Positions 1-8,779 of a DNA stretch of 64,000 bases are shown here, piece by piece. The DNA is from Rathayibacter oskolensis. GTDB taxonomy: Bacteria > Actinomycetota > Actinomycetes > Actinomycetales > Microbacteriaceae. The notes under the pieces are model-generated. The model had not been told where the DNA came from and did not search any database. It saw only the letters and a program-made list of their open reading frames with translations. The position numbers and the translations under genes are program-made. The stretch spans positions 248,001 through 312,000 of the forward strand of contig NZ_FXBM01000002.1 in the NCBI RefSeq assembly GCF_900177245.1, given 5' to 3'. Numbering within the stretch: position 1 is the stretch's first letter; every line of letters begins with the position of its first letter.

Positions 1-549
1 ACGACTCTCGATCTGCTCGCCGAACGCGCCTACGAGCGCGTCACCCTCGACGACGTCGCCACCCGCACCGGCAAGGCCAAGACGACCCTCTACCGCCGTT
101 GGCCCACGAAGGACGCCCTCGTCCTGGCCGCGATCCGCTCGATCGGACGACCCCCGGAGATCGATCTCCTCCCCGACCGGGGGTCTCTGCGGTCTGATCT
201 GCTCGCCGTGATCGACTCCCCCTGGCTCGGCGGGGCCGACCGGCGGTCGTCGATCTTCGCCGGTCTCATGGTCGCCGCTCGAAGCTCTGGGAGCCTGGCC
301 GACGTGATCAGGGCCGAGGTCACCGAACCGTACGTCGAGATCTATCGTCGCCTCCTCGAGAGGGCGATCGACCAGGGCCGGGTGCCTCGGGAGACGACGG
401 AACGCGTGGCCGTCCTGGCAGAGGTGATCCCCGCGATGAGTACCCACCGCCTCGGTGCCGGCAGCGAACCCCTCCGACGCGATTTCTTCGTCTCCGTGCT
501 CGACGACGTCGTACTCGCAGCACTCCGAGGATCGGGCGGCAGTCTGTAA
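1..549 (+). CDS. TetR family transcriptional regulator, 5' end outside window
   Basis: A ligand-controlled DNA-binding repressor. The frame is open from base 1, so the start codon and first part of the helix-turn-helix lie outside the window. The visible N-terminus reads through a TetR HTH (LDDVATRTGKAKTTLYRRW, then KDALV) within the first 45 codons. The rest, about 135 residues, fits the all-helical ligand-binding domain of this family (VTEPYVEIYRRLLERAIDQG). It ends at a TAA and is followed by a 9-bp inverted repeat. The target genes are probably upstream of the window and cannot be seen. Confidence 0.9.
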   Translation, partial: TTLDLLAERAYERVTLDDVATRTGKAKTTLYRRWPTKDALVLAAIRSIGRPPEIDLLPDRGSLRSDLLAVIDSPWLGGADRRSSIFAGLMVAARSSGSLADVIRAEVTEPYVEIYRRLLERAIDQGRVPRETTERVAVLAEVIPAMSTHRLGAGSEPLRRDFFVSVLDDVVLAALRGSGGSL

Positions 550-609
550 CGCTCCAGCACAGATGACTCAGAGCGGAACGCTCACCCGGTGCAGGTCATC
601 GCCCGGATC

Positions 610-634
610 CGAGACGCGCATCACCCGCGTCTCG
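610..634 (+). terminator. Hairpin downstream of the TetR gene
   Basis: Perfect 9-bp inverted repeat (CGAGACGCG at 610-618 and CGCGTCTCG at 626-634) with a 7-nt loop, 60 bp after the TetR stop codon and before the convergent TetR remnant. There is no T tract, which is usual for GC-rich actinobacterial terminators. Confidence 0.5.
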
Positions 635-679
635 ACCAGGTGCTGCAGTGGATCGTCCCGAGAGGGGCAGCCGGAGTCG

Positions 680-870
680 TCAGGGCTTGCCTGGGCGGAG
701 TCGATCCACCATCAGGTCGATGCGGTCCAGATGCTGATCCGGCCGGAGACGCCCGCCCTGGCCGAGCAGGACGAGCCCGTGCAACGCAGCCCAGAACACC
801 TCCGTGAGGACCTCGGCGTCGTCGTCGTCGACTCGCGGCCCGATCGCCGCCCGCATCTCGTCACCGGACG
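680..870 (-). pseudogene. TetR regulator remnant (C-terminal part only)
   Basis: Minus-strand codons ending at the stop at 680 read EVLTEVFWAALHGLVLL followed by DLMVDRL, which is the typical end of a TetR ligand-binding domain. About 60 residues are recognisable. The HTH and most of the ligand-binding domain are absent, because towards higher coordinates the similarity stops near 850-870, where a plus-strand hydrolase fragment begins. No start codon with a credible ribosome site precedes it. I read it as the 3' end of a gene cut by a deletion or rearrangement. Confidence 0.55.
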
Positions 871-1143
871 CCGTCGATGGCGTCGGCCGCGAACCACTTC
901 CTCGTCGCGGAGAGCGCGCCTCCTCTCGACCTCTCCGTGCTGCGCGGGGTGCCGACGCTGGTCGTCCACGGCTCGTCCGATCCCCTCTTCCCGCCGGCGC
1001 ACGGTGAGGCGCTCGCGGAGGCGCTCGGAGCGAGCCTGATGGTGCTCGACGGCGTCGGCCACCAGGCACCGCCGCCCGCGACGTGGGTCGAGCTCGTGCC
1101 GGCGATCGCCGGCCATGTGCGGAAGCACGGCTCCCGAGCCTGA
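865..1143 (+). pseudogene. Alpha/beta hydrolase remnant (C-terminal part)
   Basis: The plus-strand frame reads VPTLVVHGSSDPLFPPAHGE and then LDGVGHQAPPPATW. These are the acid-residue strand (HG-SDP-FP) and catalytic-histidine loop (GVGH) of an alpha/beta hydrolase. The first two thirds, with the HG oxyanion motif and nucleophile elbow GxSxG, are missing. An ATG exists at 877 but would start inside the fold. The fragment begins where the minus-strand TetR remnant ends, so the two broken genes share one breakpoint near 850-876. Confidence 0.6.
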
Positions 1144-1176
1144 CGTCGTCGTCCGCTCGGGTCACGCGGTGCTAGC

Positions 1177-1470
1177 GTGCGCCAGTCACATGATCGGACG
1201 CGGGCCGTCCTCTTCGGAGTCGCCGTGCATCTGGCGCGGTTCGGCGTCATCACGGGCGCCCTCGCCGCGGCGGCCGCGATCGGGATTCCAGGCTGGTACC
1301 TCGGCCTGACCGCGAACGTCGCGTGCGTCGTCTTCGCGTCAGCGCTCGTGACCTGGCGGCGGCTGTGGCGCACGAGCGGGATCCTCGCCGCCGGTCGCGG
1401 CCGGACCGCGCTGCTGCTCGTGTTCTTCGCGGCTGCGACTGCTCGGCTGAGTGACCGGTGCCCGCACTGA
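1177..1470 (+). CDS. Small putative membrane protein
   Basis: I do not recognise this family. From GTG 1177 it would be 97 residues with two hydrophobic segments (VHLARFGVITGALAAAAAIG and LTANVACVVFASALVTW) separated by a short loop, plus a third weaker one (TALLLVFFAAATA). A TAGCGT box at 1173-1178 overlaps this start. If that box is a -10 element, the true start is more likely the GTG at 1225, which has a GGAG six bases upstream and gives 81 residues. It stands alone between the broken hydrolase and a convergent LuxR gene. Confidence 0.4.
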   Translation: MRQSHDRTRAVLFGVAVHLARFGVITGALAAAAAIGIPGWYLGLTANVACVVFASALVTWRRLWRTSGILAAGRGRTALLLVFFAAATARLSDRCPH

Positions 1471-1572
1471 CGCCGCGGTGACAGACGGCGCGCGGAACGA
1501 GCGGTGGGTCGGCTCCCGCTGAGTGCGTCACCTCTCACGCGGATCCGGGCGGCCCATTGTCAGCAGCGCCTC

Positions 1573-2682
1573 TCAGAGGTGGACGACCTCCGGGCCGGCC
1601 GCATGCGAGTACTCGAAGAACAGGTGGGACACCAGGGCGGCCCGGGACGACACGCCGGTTTTCATGAGCACGGCTTTGACGTGATCCCGCACGGTGTGCT
1701 CGGAGAGGAACAGGGAGTCCGCGATCGCGGTCGTCGACTCTCCTCGTGCCAATCTCAGCGTGACCTCGAGCTCGCGACGCGACAACCCGTAGGCCTCTGC
1801 GAGCATCGGTGCGAGGTCTCGGCGGGTCGTCGGATCGATGGTCACCGCGAAGGCCCGTGGTTCACCTGTCGATCCGCGCAGCGCTGATGCCCGGATCCGC
1901 AACCACTGCCCTGAGCGCGATGGCAGCAGCATCTCGCCGGTTCCGTGTGCGCGACCGTGCTCGACGGCCCTGGCGTGCGCGAGCGCGGTGGTCAGCGCGG
2001 TCGGCATCTCGTCGGTGATCACGCTGTTCGGCAGTTGATCCAGCCAGTGCAGTGCGTCGTCGTTCGCGGCGAGGAGAACGCCGTCGAGATCGAAGGTCAG
2101 GATGCCCGGGCCGGTATCGGGGCGCTGCCCTGCGCCGTCGACCAGGAGCTTCTGGCGCATGACCTCGGCCAGCGGCTGCGAGAGGGTCTCGAAGAAGTGC
2201 ACTTCTGCCGGTGAGAACGCGGGCAGGTCGTCGCGGCGCAAGAGGACGACCACTCCCCACGTCGAGTCGCCAGTGCGGAAGGCGGAGCGCAGCTCGTCGT
2301 GGAAGCCGTTGGGCTCCAGGTACTCCCGGTACCGGGCGCTGCGGGCCATGAGCCCGCCGAGTTCGGCCTGCATGGCCCCGGTGGAGCGCGGCCCGACCGC
2401 GAGGTCCTTGACCAGGAGGGTGTCGTCCTCGAGGAACTCGCGCCTCCAGTACGTCTCGCACTGCCCGGCCTCGACGTTCTCGATGCGGGCGGGCCAGGAA
2501 GGAAGCAACGTGGTCGGGTCCACCCCGAACCAGCCGGAGGCGTCCGCCGGCACGAACTCGGCAAGGCCTGCGGACACCGAGCTGAACAATGCCTGGGCCG
2601 TCGGTGCCGCCTCAGCGGCTGCGATGATCCGGCTCCTGGCTCGGCCGAGCTCATCAGAGGACAGGAGCTCGGGGATGGGCAT
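1573..2682 (-). CDS. LuxR family regulator with GAF- and PAS-like sensor regions
   Basis: A transcription factor of about 369 residues. The C-terminal LuxR HTH lies near residues 300-360 (LSRRELEVTLRLARGEST, then FLSEHTVRDHVKAVL). Residues 30-165 look like a GAF domain and 180-285 like a PAS domain (ILTFDLDGVLLAANDDALHW), so it probably senses a small molecule. There is no phosphoacceptor receiver domain. I chose the ATG at 2682 (MPIPELLSS); an upstream ATG at 2751 would add 23 residues of low-complexity sequence. It is transcribed away from the FAD oxidase operon that starts 160 bp upstream, so it may control that operon. It resembles the LuxR at 39929-40939 in architecture. Confidence 0.85.
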   Translation of the reverse strand: MPIPELLSSDELGRARSRIIAAAEAAPTAQALFSSVSAGLAEFVPADASGWFGVDPTTLLPSWPARIENVEAGQCETYWRREFLEDDTLLVKDLAVGPRSTGAMQAELGGLMARSARYREYLEPNGFHDELRSAFRTGDSTWGVVVLLRRDDLPAFSPAEVHFFETLSQPLAEVMRQKLLVDGAGQRPDTGPGILTFDLDGVLLAANDDALHWLDQLPNSVITDEMPTALTTALAHARAVEHGRAHGTGEMLLPSRSGQWLRIRASALRGSTGEPRAFAVTIDPTTRRDLAPMLAEAYGLSRRELEVTLRLARGESTTAIADSLFLSEHTVRDHVKAVLMKTGVSSRAALVSHLFFEYSHAAGPEVVHL

Positions 2683-2842
2683 GCCACAGAGTCGCACGCG
2701 CCTGCCCCGTACACCATCCCCGAGATGAGGGATCTGCCGACAGGCATCCACTCGTGCGCGGGGATGGTCGCGATGTGCGCCTCGCCGTCATCGTTGCCTC
2801 GGTCGCGGATACCGCTGCGATCCCCCCTTCTCAGGAGCACTC

Positions 2843-4318
2843 ATGACCGTCGCCGGCCCCCACCGTCTTCCCCAGCACAACCCCCGCACTCCCCTCGAGG
2901 ATCTCGAGTTCACTCTTCTCGGTTCCGTGGTCGGACCCGCCGACCCCCACTGGGACAAGGCCCGGGCGGCGTGGAACCTCACCGCCGATCAGCAGCCCGC
3001 CGCTGTGGTCTTCACTGTGGACGCGGCCGACGTCAGCGCGACCGTCCGGTACGCGACAGCTCTCGGCCTCAACGTCCTTGCGCAGTCGACCGGGCACCTC
3101 GCCACGGCCGTCGGCGACCTCGCCGGGACCGTGCTCATCCGGACGGCGCGCATGCGCTCGGTCCGAGTCGATGCGGAGAAGCAGACGATGCGCGTGGAAG
3201 CGGGAGCGACGTGGGGCGTCGCCACCGCCGCGCTGGAGGGCACTGGCCTCGCCGCACTCGCCGGATCCTCCGGCGAGGTCGGCATCGTGGGCTACACGCT
3301 GGGCGGCGGCTACAGCTGGCTGTCCCGATCGCGCGGCCTCGCCGCGTCCTCCGTGACCGCCATCGAGCTGGTGCTCGCCGATGGAAACCTCCTCCGAGCG
3401 ACCGCGGAAGAGCACGCCGAGCTCTTCTGGGCTGTTCGAGGAGGCGGAGGCAACTTCGGCATCGTCACCGCGCTCGAGTTCCGGGTGTATCCCGTCTCCG
3501 AGGTCTCCGCAGGCATGCTCCTCTTCCCCCTCGAACAGACACGATCCGTCCTCGAGGAGTACGCCCGCTGGACGGAGGACCTCGATGAGCGCGCGACGAC
3601 CTGCTTCCGCATTCTTCACTTCCCTCGGCTGCCCGACCTTCCCGACTTCCTGCGCGGACAGTCCTTCGTCGGCGTCGACGGTGCGATCGATGCTCCGGAG
3701 GACGTCGCCCAGCGGCTGCTGGCCCCCCTTCGAGCTCTGGAGCCCAGCATCGACACGTTCACGCGGATCCCCGCCACCGCCCTCGCCGGACTCCACCTCG
3801 ACCCCTCGGACCCTGTCCCCGTGATCGGCGACGGGATGATCCTGGACTCGCTCACGCCCGAGGTCGTCGACGCGCTGCTCGGCTCGGCCGCGGGGATGGA
3901 TCCGAGCGCCCTGCTCATCGTCGACCTCCGTCACCTGGGTGGCGCCCTCGGGCGACCAGCGGGCGGCGGCGCCGTCGACCACCTCCCGGGTCGATTCCTC
4001 CTGTACGCGGCCGGTATCGCGCCGTCTCCGCAGGCGGCCGCTGCCGTGATCACCGCGATCACCTCCGTCCGCCTGGCTCTCGCACCGTGGGCTTCCTCGA
4101 TCGACTACAGCAACTTCCGCGAGGTCCGCGAGGCACCGGAGCGCTTCTGGGCGCCCGACGTGCTCGAGCGGCTCCGGGCCGTCAAGAAGTCCGTGGATCC
4201 CCGCGGCATCATCCGGAGCGCGCACACCCTCGAACCGCGAACCTCCACGAGCAGCCGCGCGCTCTCGGCCGACGCCGCGCCGGACGACCTCGCGCACCGG
4301 ATCCCGGCCGAACGATGA
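2843..4318 (+). CDS. FAD-linked oxidase of the berberine-bridge / 6-hydroxynicotine oxidase type
   Basis: A 491-residue flavoprotein with an FAD_binding_4 (PCMH) domain at about residues 50-220 and a C-terminal BBE segment (RLRAVKKSVDPRGIIRSAHT). The His that is usually attached to FAD is present in QSTGHLA. The second attachment Cys of bicovalent members is replaced (GSSGEVGIVGYTLGGGYSW), so a single covalent link is predicted. Family members oxidise sugars, alkaloids or alcohols with O2, and the substrate here cannot be told. There is no signal peptide, so it is cytoplasmic. An AGGAG sits just upstream of the ATG. Its stop overlaps the next start by 4 bp (ATGA), so it is the first gene of a three-gene operon. 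Confidence 0.85.
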   Translation: MTVAGPHRLPQHNPRTPLEDLEFTLLGSVVGPADPHWDKARAAWNLTADQQPAAVVFTVDAADVSATVRYATALGLNVLAQSTGHLATAVGDLAGTVLIRTARMRSVRVDAEKQTMRVEAGATWGVATAALEGTGLAALAGSSGEVGIVGYTLGGGYSWLSRSRGLAASSVTAIELVLADGNLLRATAEEHAELFWAVRGGGGNFGIVTALEFRVYPVSEVSAGMLLFPLEQTRSVLEEYARWTEDLDERATTCFRILHFPRLPDLPDFLRGQSFVGVDGAIDAPEDVAQRLLAPLRALEPSIDTFTRIPATALAGLHLDPSDPVPVIGDGMILDSLTPEVVDALLGSAAGMDPSALLIVDLRHLGGALGRPAGGGAVDHLPGRFLLYAAGIAPSPQAAAAVITAITSVRLALAPWASSIDYSNFREVREAPERFWAPDVLERLRAVKKSVDPRGIIRSAHTLEPRTSTSSRALSADAAPDDLAHRIPAER

Positions 4319-7074
4319 GCGCCGTCGACCTGCTCGCGACCCCGTCGGCGTCCCTTCCGCTCAGCGCACACCGCGATCGAGCACCGGATCACAGTCCTCT
4401 GTCGATCCGCACCCCCGATCAGCTTCTCCGGGTGTTCGTGAGCTCCACGCTCCGCGAACTCGCGGAGGAGCGCCGGGCCGTGCGCGCGGCAGTCGAGCGG
4501 ATGCGACTCGCGCCGGTGATGTTCGAGCTCGGCGCTCGCCCGCACCCCCCACGGGACCTGTACCGCGCATACCTGCAGCGCAGCGAGATCTTCCTCGGCG
4601 TGTACGGGCACCGATACGGCTGGGTCGCCCCTGACGAGACCGTGTCCGGCCTCGAGGACGAGTACAACCTCGCGCCGGCGACCATGCCCCGCCTCATCTA
4701 CATCAAGGAGACCGGCGAGCCGCCCGAAGCCCGCCTGGTCGCGCTCCTCCAGCGCATCCGCAACGACGACCGCGCCTCCTACAAGTCCTTCGAGACGGTG
4801 GACGAGCTGCGCGAGCTCGTCGAGGCGGATCTCGCCACGCTCCTCGCCGACCGCTTCGACGCTGCCCGAGCACACCTCGACGCCGGCGATGACCGAGCAT
4901 CGGACGACGACCGCTCGATCGTGATCCGCCCGGGTGAGGGCCGTCGAGCACCTCAAGCACTCCCGACGGCGCTGACGGCGTTCGTCGGGCGAGAAGAGGA
5001 ACTCACTGCGATCGACACTCTTCTCGTACACGACCGCGCGCGCCTGGTGACCCTCACCGGACCCGGCGGCATCGGCAAGAGCCGCCTCGCCATCGAGGCG
5101 GGCCGGTCATCGCGCAGCGCCTTCCCCGATGGAGTGGTCTTCGTGCCGCTCGCGTCCGTGACGGATGCAGCCCTCGTCCCCGCAGCGATGGCAGAGGCAC
5201 TCGGCGTGCGCGATACGGGCTCCGAACGCTTGATCGACACCCTCGAGAGGGCTCTCCGCGAGCGCACGATGCTGATCATCGCGGACAACCTCGAGCAGGT
5301 CCTCGGTGCGACGGACACGATCACCGCTCTCCTCGCCGCTGTACCCGGGCTCTCCTTCCTCGTCACCAGCAGGACGCTGCTGCGGATCGTCGGCGAGCAC
5401 ATGGTCCCGATCAGACCTCTTGCGCTTCCCACCGGGTCGCATCCTGATCCCGATCAGGCACTGGAGTCTCCCGCGGTGCAACTGTTCGTGCAGCGCGCGA
5501 GGTCCCTGAGACCCGACTTCGAGGTGACCGACGAGAACGTCGAAGCGATCGTCGGCGTGTGCAAGCACCTGGACGGCGTGCCTCTCGCTCTGGAGCTGGC
5601 CGCCGCCAGCATCCGACTTCTCCCCCCCTCTGCGCTACTGCTCAGGCTCCGCCAGCATCGTCCTCTTCCCGGAGCCGCCCGCGACCTCCCCACCCGCCAG
5701 CACACCATCGAGGAGACGATCGCGTGGAGCGTGCAGCTGCTCACCGATCACGAGAGGACGCTGATGCACCGCCTCGGCGTGTTCGCCGGAGGATTCTCCC
5801 TCGAGGCGGCGGAACATCTCGCCGACGACAGCGCCGACGTGCTGAGCGACCTCGGCGCCCTCGTGGACGCGAGCCTGATCCAGCAGCAGGACAGGGGAGA
5901 CCGCGCACTCTTCACGATGCTCCGCTCCGTGCAGGACTTCGCGCGTCGCGTCCTCCAGGACACCGGCTCGCTCGAGTCGGCGCGCCTGTCCCACGCTCAC
6001 TACTACACCGCCCGAGCCCTCTCGCTTGCGCCACAGCTCAAGGGCCGACACCAAGCCGAGACCGTCATCGCGCTGGCAGACGAGCGAGACGATCTGCGTG
6101 CAGTGGTCCGATACCTCATCGAGCGGCGTCAGTGGGACCACCTCTCGAATTTCGCCTGGAACCTCTACGTCTACTGGTGGGTCGGCGGGCTTCTCGGCGA
6201 GGTCCACGGATGGATGCACGAGATGCTGAACTCCGAGGATGACCTCCCCGAGCTCAGCCGTGCCACCAGTCTCTACTTCACCCGCGCGATCACGTTCTGG
6301 CAGGACCCGGATCGAGGGGTCCTCCCCGGACTCACCGAGAGCGCCCAGCTCTTCCGCTCCACCGGTGCGTCGGCCCACGAGGCTCTCGCGCGGACGTCCA
6401 TGGCGCTCGCGCTCCTCGCCGGCACGCCATCGGACCCGGATCGCGCAGACGAGGAACTCGAGACCGCGCTGACCCTCTTCCGCACCGCCGACGATGCCTG
6501 GGGACAAGCGCTCGCCCTGGTGACCCTCGGCCGCTCGGCGATGCTCGCAGGCAAGATCCAGCGCGCACTCAACAGGTTCGACGAGAGCATGTCCCTGTCC
6601 CACCAGCAGGAGGACACCCTGAGCGAGGCGATCGCCGTTCACCACCTCGGCTGGGCGCAGCTCTTGCTCGGCGACACCGACAGTGCCTGCTCCCGATTCG
6701 AGCAGAGTCTTGCCGCGTCCTCCCGCTCCGGGCACGCCGAAGGCATGGCCTACGGTCTCGAGGGACTCGTCGCCATCGCCGCGACTCGCGGCGAGATCGA
6801 TCGGGCGGGGCGACTGCTCGGGGCTGCAGAGGTGCTGCGAGAACGGACCGGCCTCTACAACGCCCCCTCGTTCTCCTTCCACCAGCAGGTGATCGCCCCG
6901 ATCCTCGCCGGTGACGACCGGACGGAGTTCGAGAGCGCACGAGCCGAAGGACGCCGACTCGAGACATCGGACGCGGTCCAGTTCGCACTGCATCCGAGCC
7001 CGCCGACTCGGGCGCCGGTGACCCTCGAGGTCACGGCGCCGTCCGCGGACCGGTCGGAAGGCTCTTCGCTGTGA
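4315..7074 (+). CDS. DUF4062 - STAND (NB-ARC) ATPase - TPR regulator
   Basis: A 919-residue signalling protein. Residues ~38-125 match DUF4062 (LRVFVSSTLRELAEERRAV, FLGVYGHRYGWV, PRLIYIKE), a TIR-like Rossmann module. A STAND NTPase follows, with Walker A GPGGIGKSRLA near residue 250, Walker B MLIIADNLEQV, sensor LSFLVTSRT and the GxP motif GVPLALELAAA. Roughly the last 350 residues are helical repeats of TPR type. No DNA-binding domain is visible, so it is not a classical AfsR or LAL activator. The start codon overlaps the upstream oxidase stop by 4 bp, and its own stop overlaps the next GTG by 4 bp. It may sense a ligand for the operon. DUF4062-STAND proteins are also found in conflict systems, but nothing else here supports defence. 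Confidence 0.85.
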   Translation: MSAVDLLATPSASLPLSAHRDRAPDHSPLSIRTPDQLLRVFVSSTLRELAEERRAVRAAVERMRLAPVMFELGARPHPPRDLYRAYLQRSEIFLGVYGHRYGWVAPDETVSGLEDEYNLAPATMPRLIYIKETGEPPEARLVALLQRIRNDDRASYKSFETVDELRELVEADLATLLADRFDAARAHLDAGDDRASDDDRSIVIRPGEGRRAPQALPTALTAFVGREEELTAIDTLLVHDRARLVTLTGPGGIGKSRLAIEAGRSSRSAFPDGVVFVPLASVTDAALVPAAMAEALGVRDTGSERLIDTLERALRERTMLIIADNLEQVLGATDTITALLAAVPGLSFLVTSRTLLRIVGEHMVPIRPLALPTGSHPDPDQALESPAVQLFVQRARSLRPDFEVTDENVEAIVGVCKHLDGVPLALELAAASIRLLPPSALLLRLRQHRPLPGAARDLPTRQHTIEETIAWSVQLLTDHERTLMHRLGVFAGGFSLEAAEHLADDSADVLSDLGALVDASLIQQQDRGDRALFTMLRSVQDFARRVLQDTGSLESARLSHAHYYTARALSLAPQLKGRHQAETVIALADERDDLRAVVRYLIERRQWDHLSNFAWNLYVYWWVGGLLGEVHGWMHEMLNSEDDLPELSRATSLYFTRAITFWQDPDRGVLPGLTESAQLFRSTGASAHEALARTSMALALLAGTPSDPDRADEELETALTLFRTADDAWGQALALVTLGRSAMLAGKIQRALNRFDESMSLSHQQEDTLSEAIAVHHLGWAQLLLGDTDSACSRFEQSLAASSRSGHAEGMAYGLEGLVAIAATRGEIDRAGRLLGAAEVLRERTGLYNAPSFSFHQQVIAPILAGDDRTEFESARAEGRRLETSDAVQFALHPSPPTRAPVTLEVTAPSADRSEGSSL

Positions 7075-8033
7075 GAGGGCAGACCCGCCTGGCCGGAGCA
7101 CGGGCCGTACGCCGAGCAAGCGCCGTCGCTGTCTACCACCGATCGCTCGCTCTGGTCCTCCTTCCGTTCCTCGTCGTCGCGAGCTTCCTGCTCTACGTGC
7201 TGCCGGGCGAGACCGACACGCTCTTCGCCTGGACCATCGAGCCGCCCCTCACCGCGATGCTCCTGGGGAGCGCCTACCTCGGTGGCATCTGGTTCTTCGG
7301 TGCGAGCACTCGAGTCGGAAGCTGGCGAGCCGTACGACGAGGAATGCCCGCGGTGCTCGTCTTCGCCTCCCTCCTCCTCGCCGCGACGCTCCAGCACCTC
7401 GACCGCTTCCACGCCGGGCATCCCTCCTTCATCGCCTGGATCGCCCTGTACCTCGTCGCCCCGGTATTCGTCCTGATCGAGATCCGGCTCCATCGACGCG
7501 TCGACGACGGCTCGGACGCGCCCCGGGAGTACAGGATCCCGCTGCCCCTCCGAGTGATGCTCGCCACGCTCGGTCTGATCGTCACGGCCGCGGGACTCGC
7601 CTTGTTCCTCGCGCCCGCACTCGTGCTCGACGCCTGGCCCTGGGCACTCACCCCTCTCACAGCTCAGGTGATCGGAGCCGTGCTCACTCTGCCCGGTGTC
7701 GTGAACGCGCACCTGCTGATCGACGCCCGATGGAGCGCCTTCCGCACCGTCTTCCAAGCCCAGCTCTTCAGCCTCGTGTTCATCATCGGCGCCCTTCTCG
7801 TGACCGGGAAGGAACTCGGCGAGACACCCGGCGCCGTGGCTCTCCCCACCTTCATCGGGATCGCCGCGCTCGCCTACGCGTCGTTCTACATCCACTGCGA
7901 GACGCGCATCGCAACGCCCGGCGCGTCACCCGATCGAGACGGCCGGCGTTCTACGACCCGACAGCGTGTCACCCCACCGGGAGGAGCGGTGCGGCGCGCG
8001 CGGGCGGCCGCGGGGCACCGGGCCGCCCGCTGA
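7071..8033 (+). CDS. Eight-helix integral membrane protein of unknown function
   Basis: A 320-residue protein with about eight predicted transmembrane segments (for example LALVLLPFLVVASFLLYVLP and LTAQVIGAVLTLPGVVNAHL) and an Arg-rich cytoplasmic tail of about 40 residues. I see no transporter, kinase or enzyme motif. The GTG start overlaps the TGA of the STAND gene (GTGA, 7071-7074), so translation is coupled to it. The strict coupling in the order oxidase, STAND ATPase, membrane protein suggests the last protein is a membrane partner or sensor for the pathway. The tail codons are very GC-rich, and the exact end could differ if a frameshift is present. Confidence 0.75.
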   Translation: MRGQTRLAGARAVRRASAVAVYHRSLALVLLPFLVVASFLLYVLPGETDTLFAWTIEPPLTAMLLGSAYLGGIWFFGASTRVGSWRAVRRGMPAVLVFASLLLAATLQHLDRFHAGHPSFIAWIALYLVAPVFVLIEIRLHRRVDDGSDAPREYRIPLPLRVMLATLGLIVTAAGLALFLAPALVLDAWPWALTPLTAQVIGAVLTLPGVVNAHLLIDARWSAFRTVFQAQLFSLVFIIGALLVTGKELGETPGAVALPTFIGIAALAYASFYIHCETRIATPGASPDRDGRRSTTRQRVTPPGGAVRRARAAAGHRAAR

Positions 8034-8119
8034 GCTCCTCGTGTCGGCAGGGATGGAGGCGGAGCGCTCCCGTTGAGGGGCAGTACATCGCCCGCTGCGC
8101 CTGACGTCGCGTCATTCGA

Positions 8120-8154
8120 GGAGCGGTCGCAGGCGTCACGTCGGCGACCGCTCC
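8120..8154 (+). terminator. Hairpin between convergent genes
   Basis: Perfect 11-bp inverted repeat (GGAGCGGTCGC at 8120-8130 and GCGACCGCTCC at 8144-8154) with a 13-nt loop. It lies in the 238-bp gap between the membrane protein (+) and the convergent small membrane protein (-), where it could end transcription from both sides. Nothing else is evident in this gap. Confidence 0.6.
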
Positions 8155-8271
8155 TGCCTGATCGCCGCAGATCTTCGAGCGGTCGGTCGCGGGCGATCTC
8201 CGGGTCTCCGAAGGTGCCGGCGGGACGGACGCCCCGACCTCCTCCGCACGCTGCCGGGACGCGGAGCCGAG

Positions 8272-8766
8272 TCAGGAGGGCGGTCTGCGATCCGGGATCG
8301 CGACACGGAGCATCAGTGCTCCGGCGATGGCGAGGAAGGCGGCGCCGATCAGCCCGAAACCCGGCGGGTCGTCCGCCGAGGAGTAGCCCCCGTTGACCAC
8401 CGGAGTGAGGACGTAGTCGATCAGGAGGTTCGACGCCAGCACGGCGACGAGGGCGAGGCCGGCGGACCGGAGGCGTCTGCCCGCTGCGACGGAGGCGCCG
8501 ATCGCGACGAGGGCGAGCAGCACCTCCACGAACCACATCCAGAACGGCAGGAGCGACACCGGCGACGGCGTTTCGTACTGCAGGGAGGAGCACTCTGCGC
8601 TCTCGTATCCTTCGGACCAGCAGGGTCTCCAGAACATCACCGCGCCGACCCCCTGCAGCGCGGCATGCCCCAGCAGGAGGACCCCGACCACCACCGAGAG
8701 CACTGTCAGCAGGATCGACGCCCGGCTCCGGTGGGTCCGGGCAGACGCGGTTCTGGTCATCGCCAC
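8272..8766 (-). CDS. Small four-helix membrane protein
   Basis: About 162-164 residues with four hydrophobic segments: ILLTVLSVVVGVLLLGHAAL, FWMWFVEVLLALVAIGASVA, LALVAVLASNLLIDYVL and a C-terminal FGLIGAAFLAIAGALMLRV. The loop after helix 1 carries two Cys in CWSEGYESAEC that could form a disulfide outside the cell. I do not recognise the family. The start is supported by a TAGCCT box 7 nt before a GTG at 8766; the ATG two codons later (8760) is the alternative. It is a single gene, divergent from an NTF2-like gene. Confidence 0.7.
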   Translation of the reverse strand: MAMTRTASARTHRSRASILLTVLSVVVGVLLLGHAALQGVGAVMFWRPCWSEGYESAECSSLQYETPSPVSLLPFWMWFVEVLLALVAIGASVAAGRRLRSAGLALVAVLASNLLIDYVLTPVVNGGYSSADDPPGFGLIGAAFLAIAGALMLRVAIPDRRPPS

Positions 8767-8773
8767 AGCGGTG

Positions 8774-8779
8774 AGGCTA
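8774..8779 (-). promoter_or_regulatory. TANNNT -10 box of a probably leaderless mRNA
   Basis: TAGCCT on the minus strand ends 7 nt before the GTG at 8766, so transcription should begin at or next to the start codon. Confidence 0.5.

Noticed and set aside
2831-4297. Long open frame on the minus strand opposite the FAD oxidase
   Set aside because: It is a shadow of the plus-strand gene. The plus frame has the flavoprotein motifs and a ribosome site, and the minus frame has Arg/Gly/Glu-rich low-complexity sequence with no recognisable domain.
4315-7074. Considering the DUF4062-STAND protein as an anti-phage defence ATPase
   Set aside because: DUF4062 and STAND domains occur in both regulators and conflict systems. 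There is no nuclease, protease or other killing domain and no other defence gene nearby, so I keep it as a possibility only within the operon finding.
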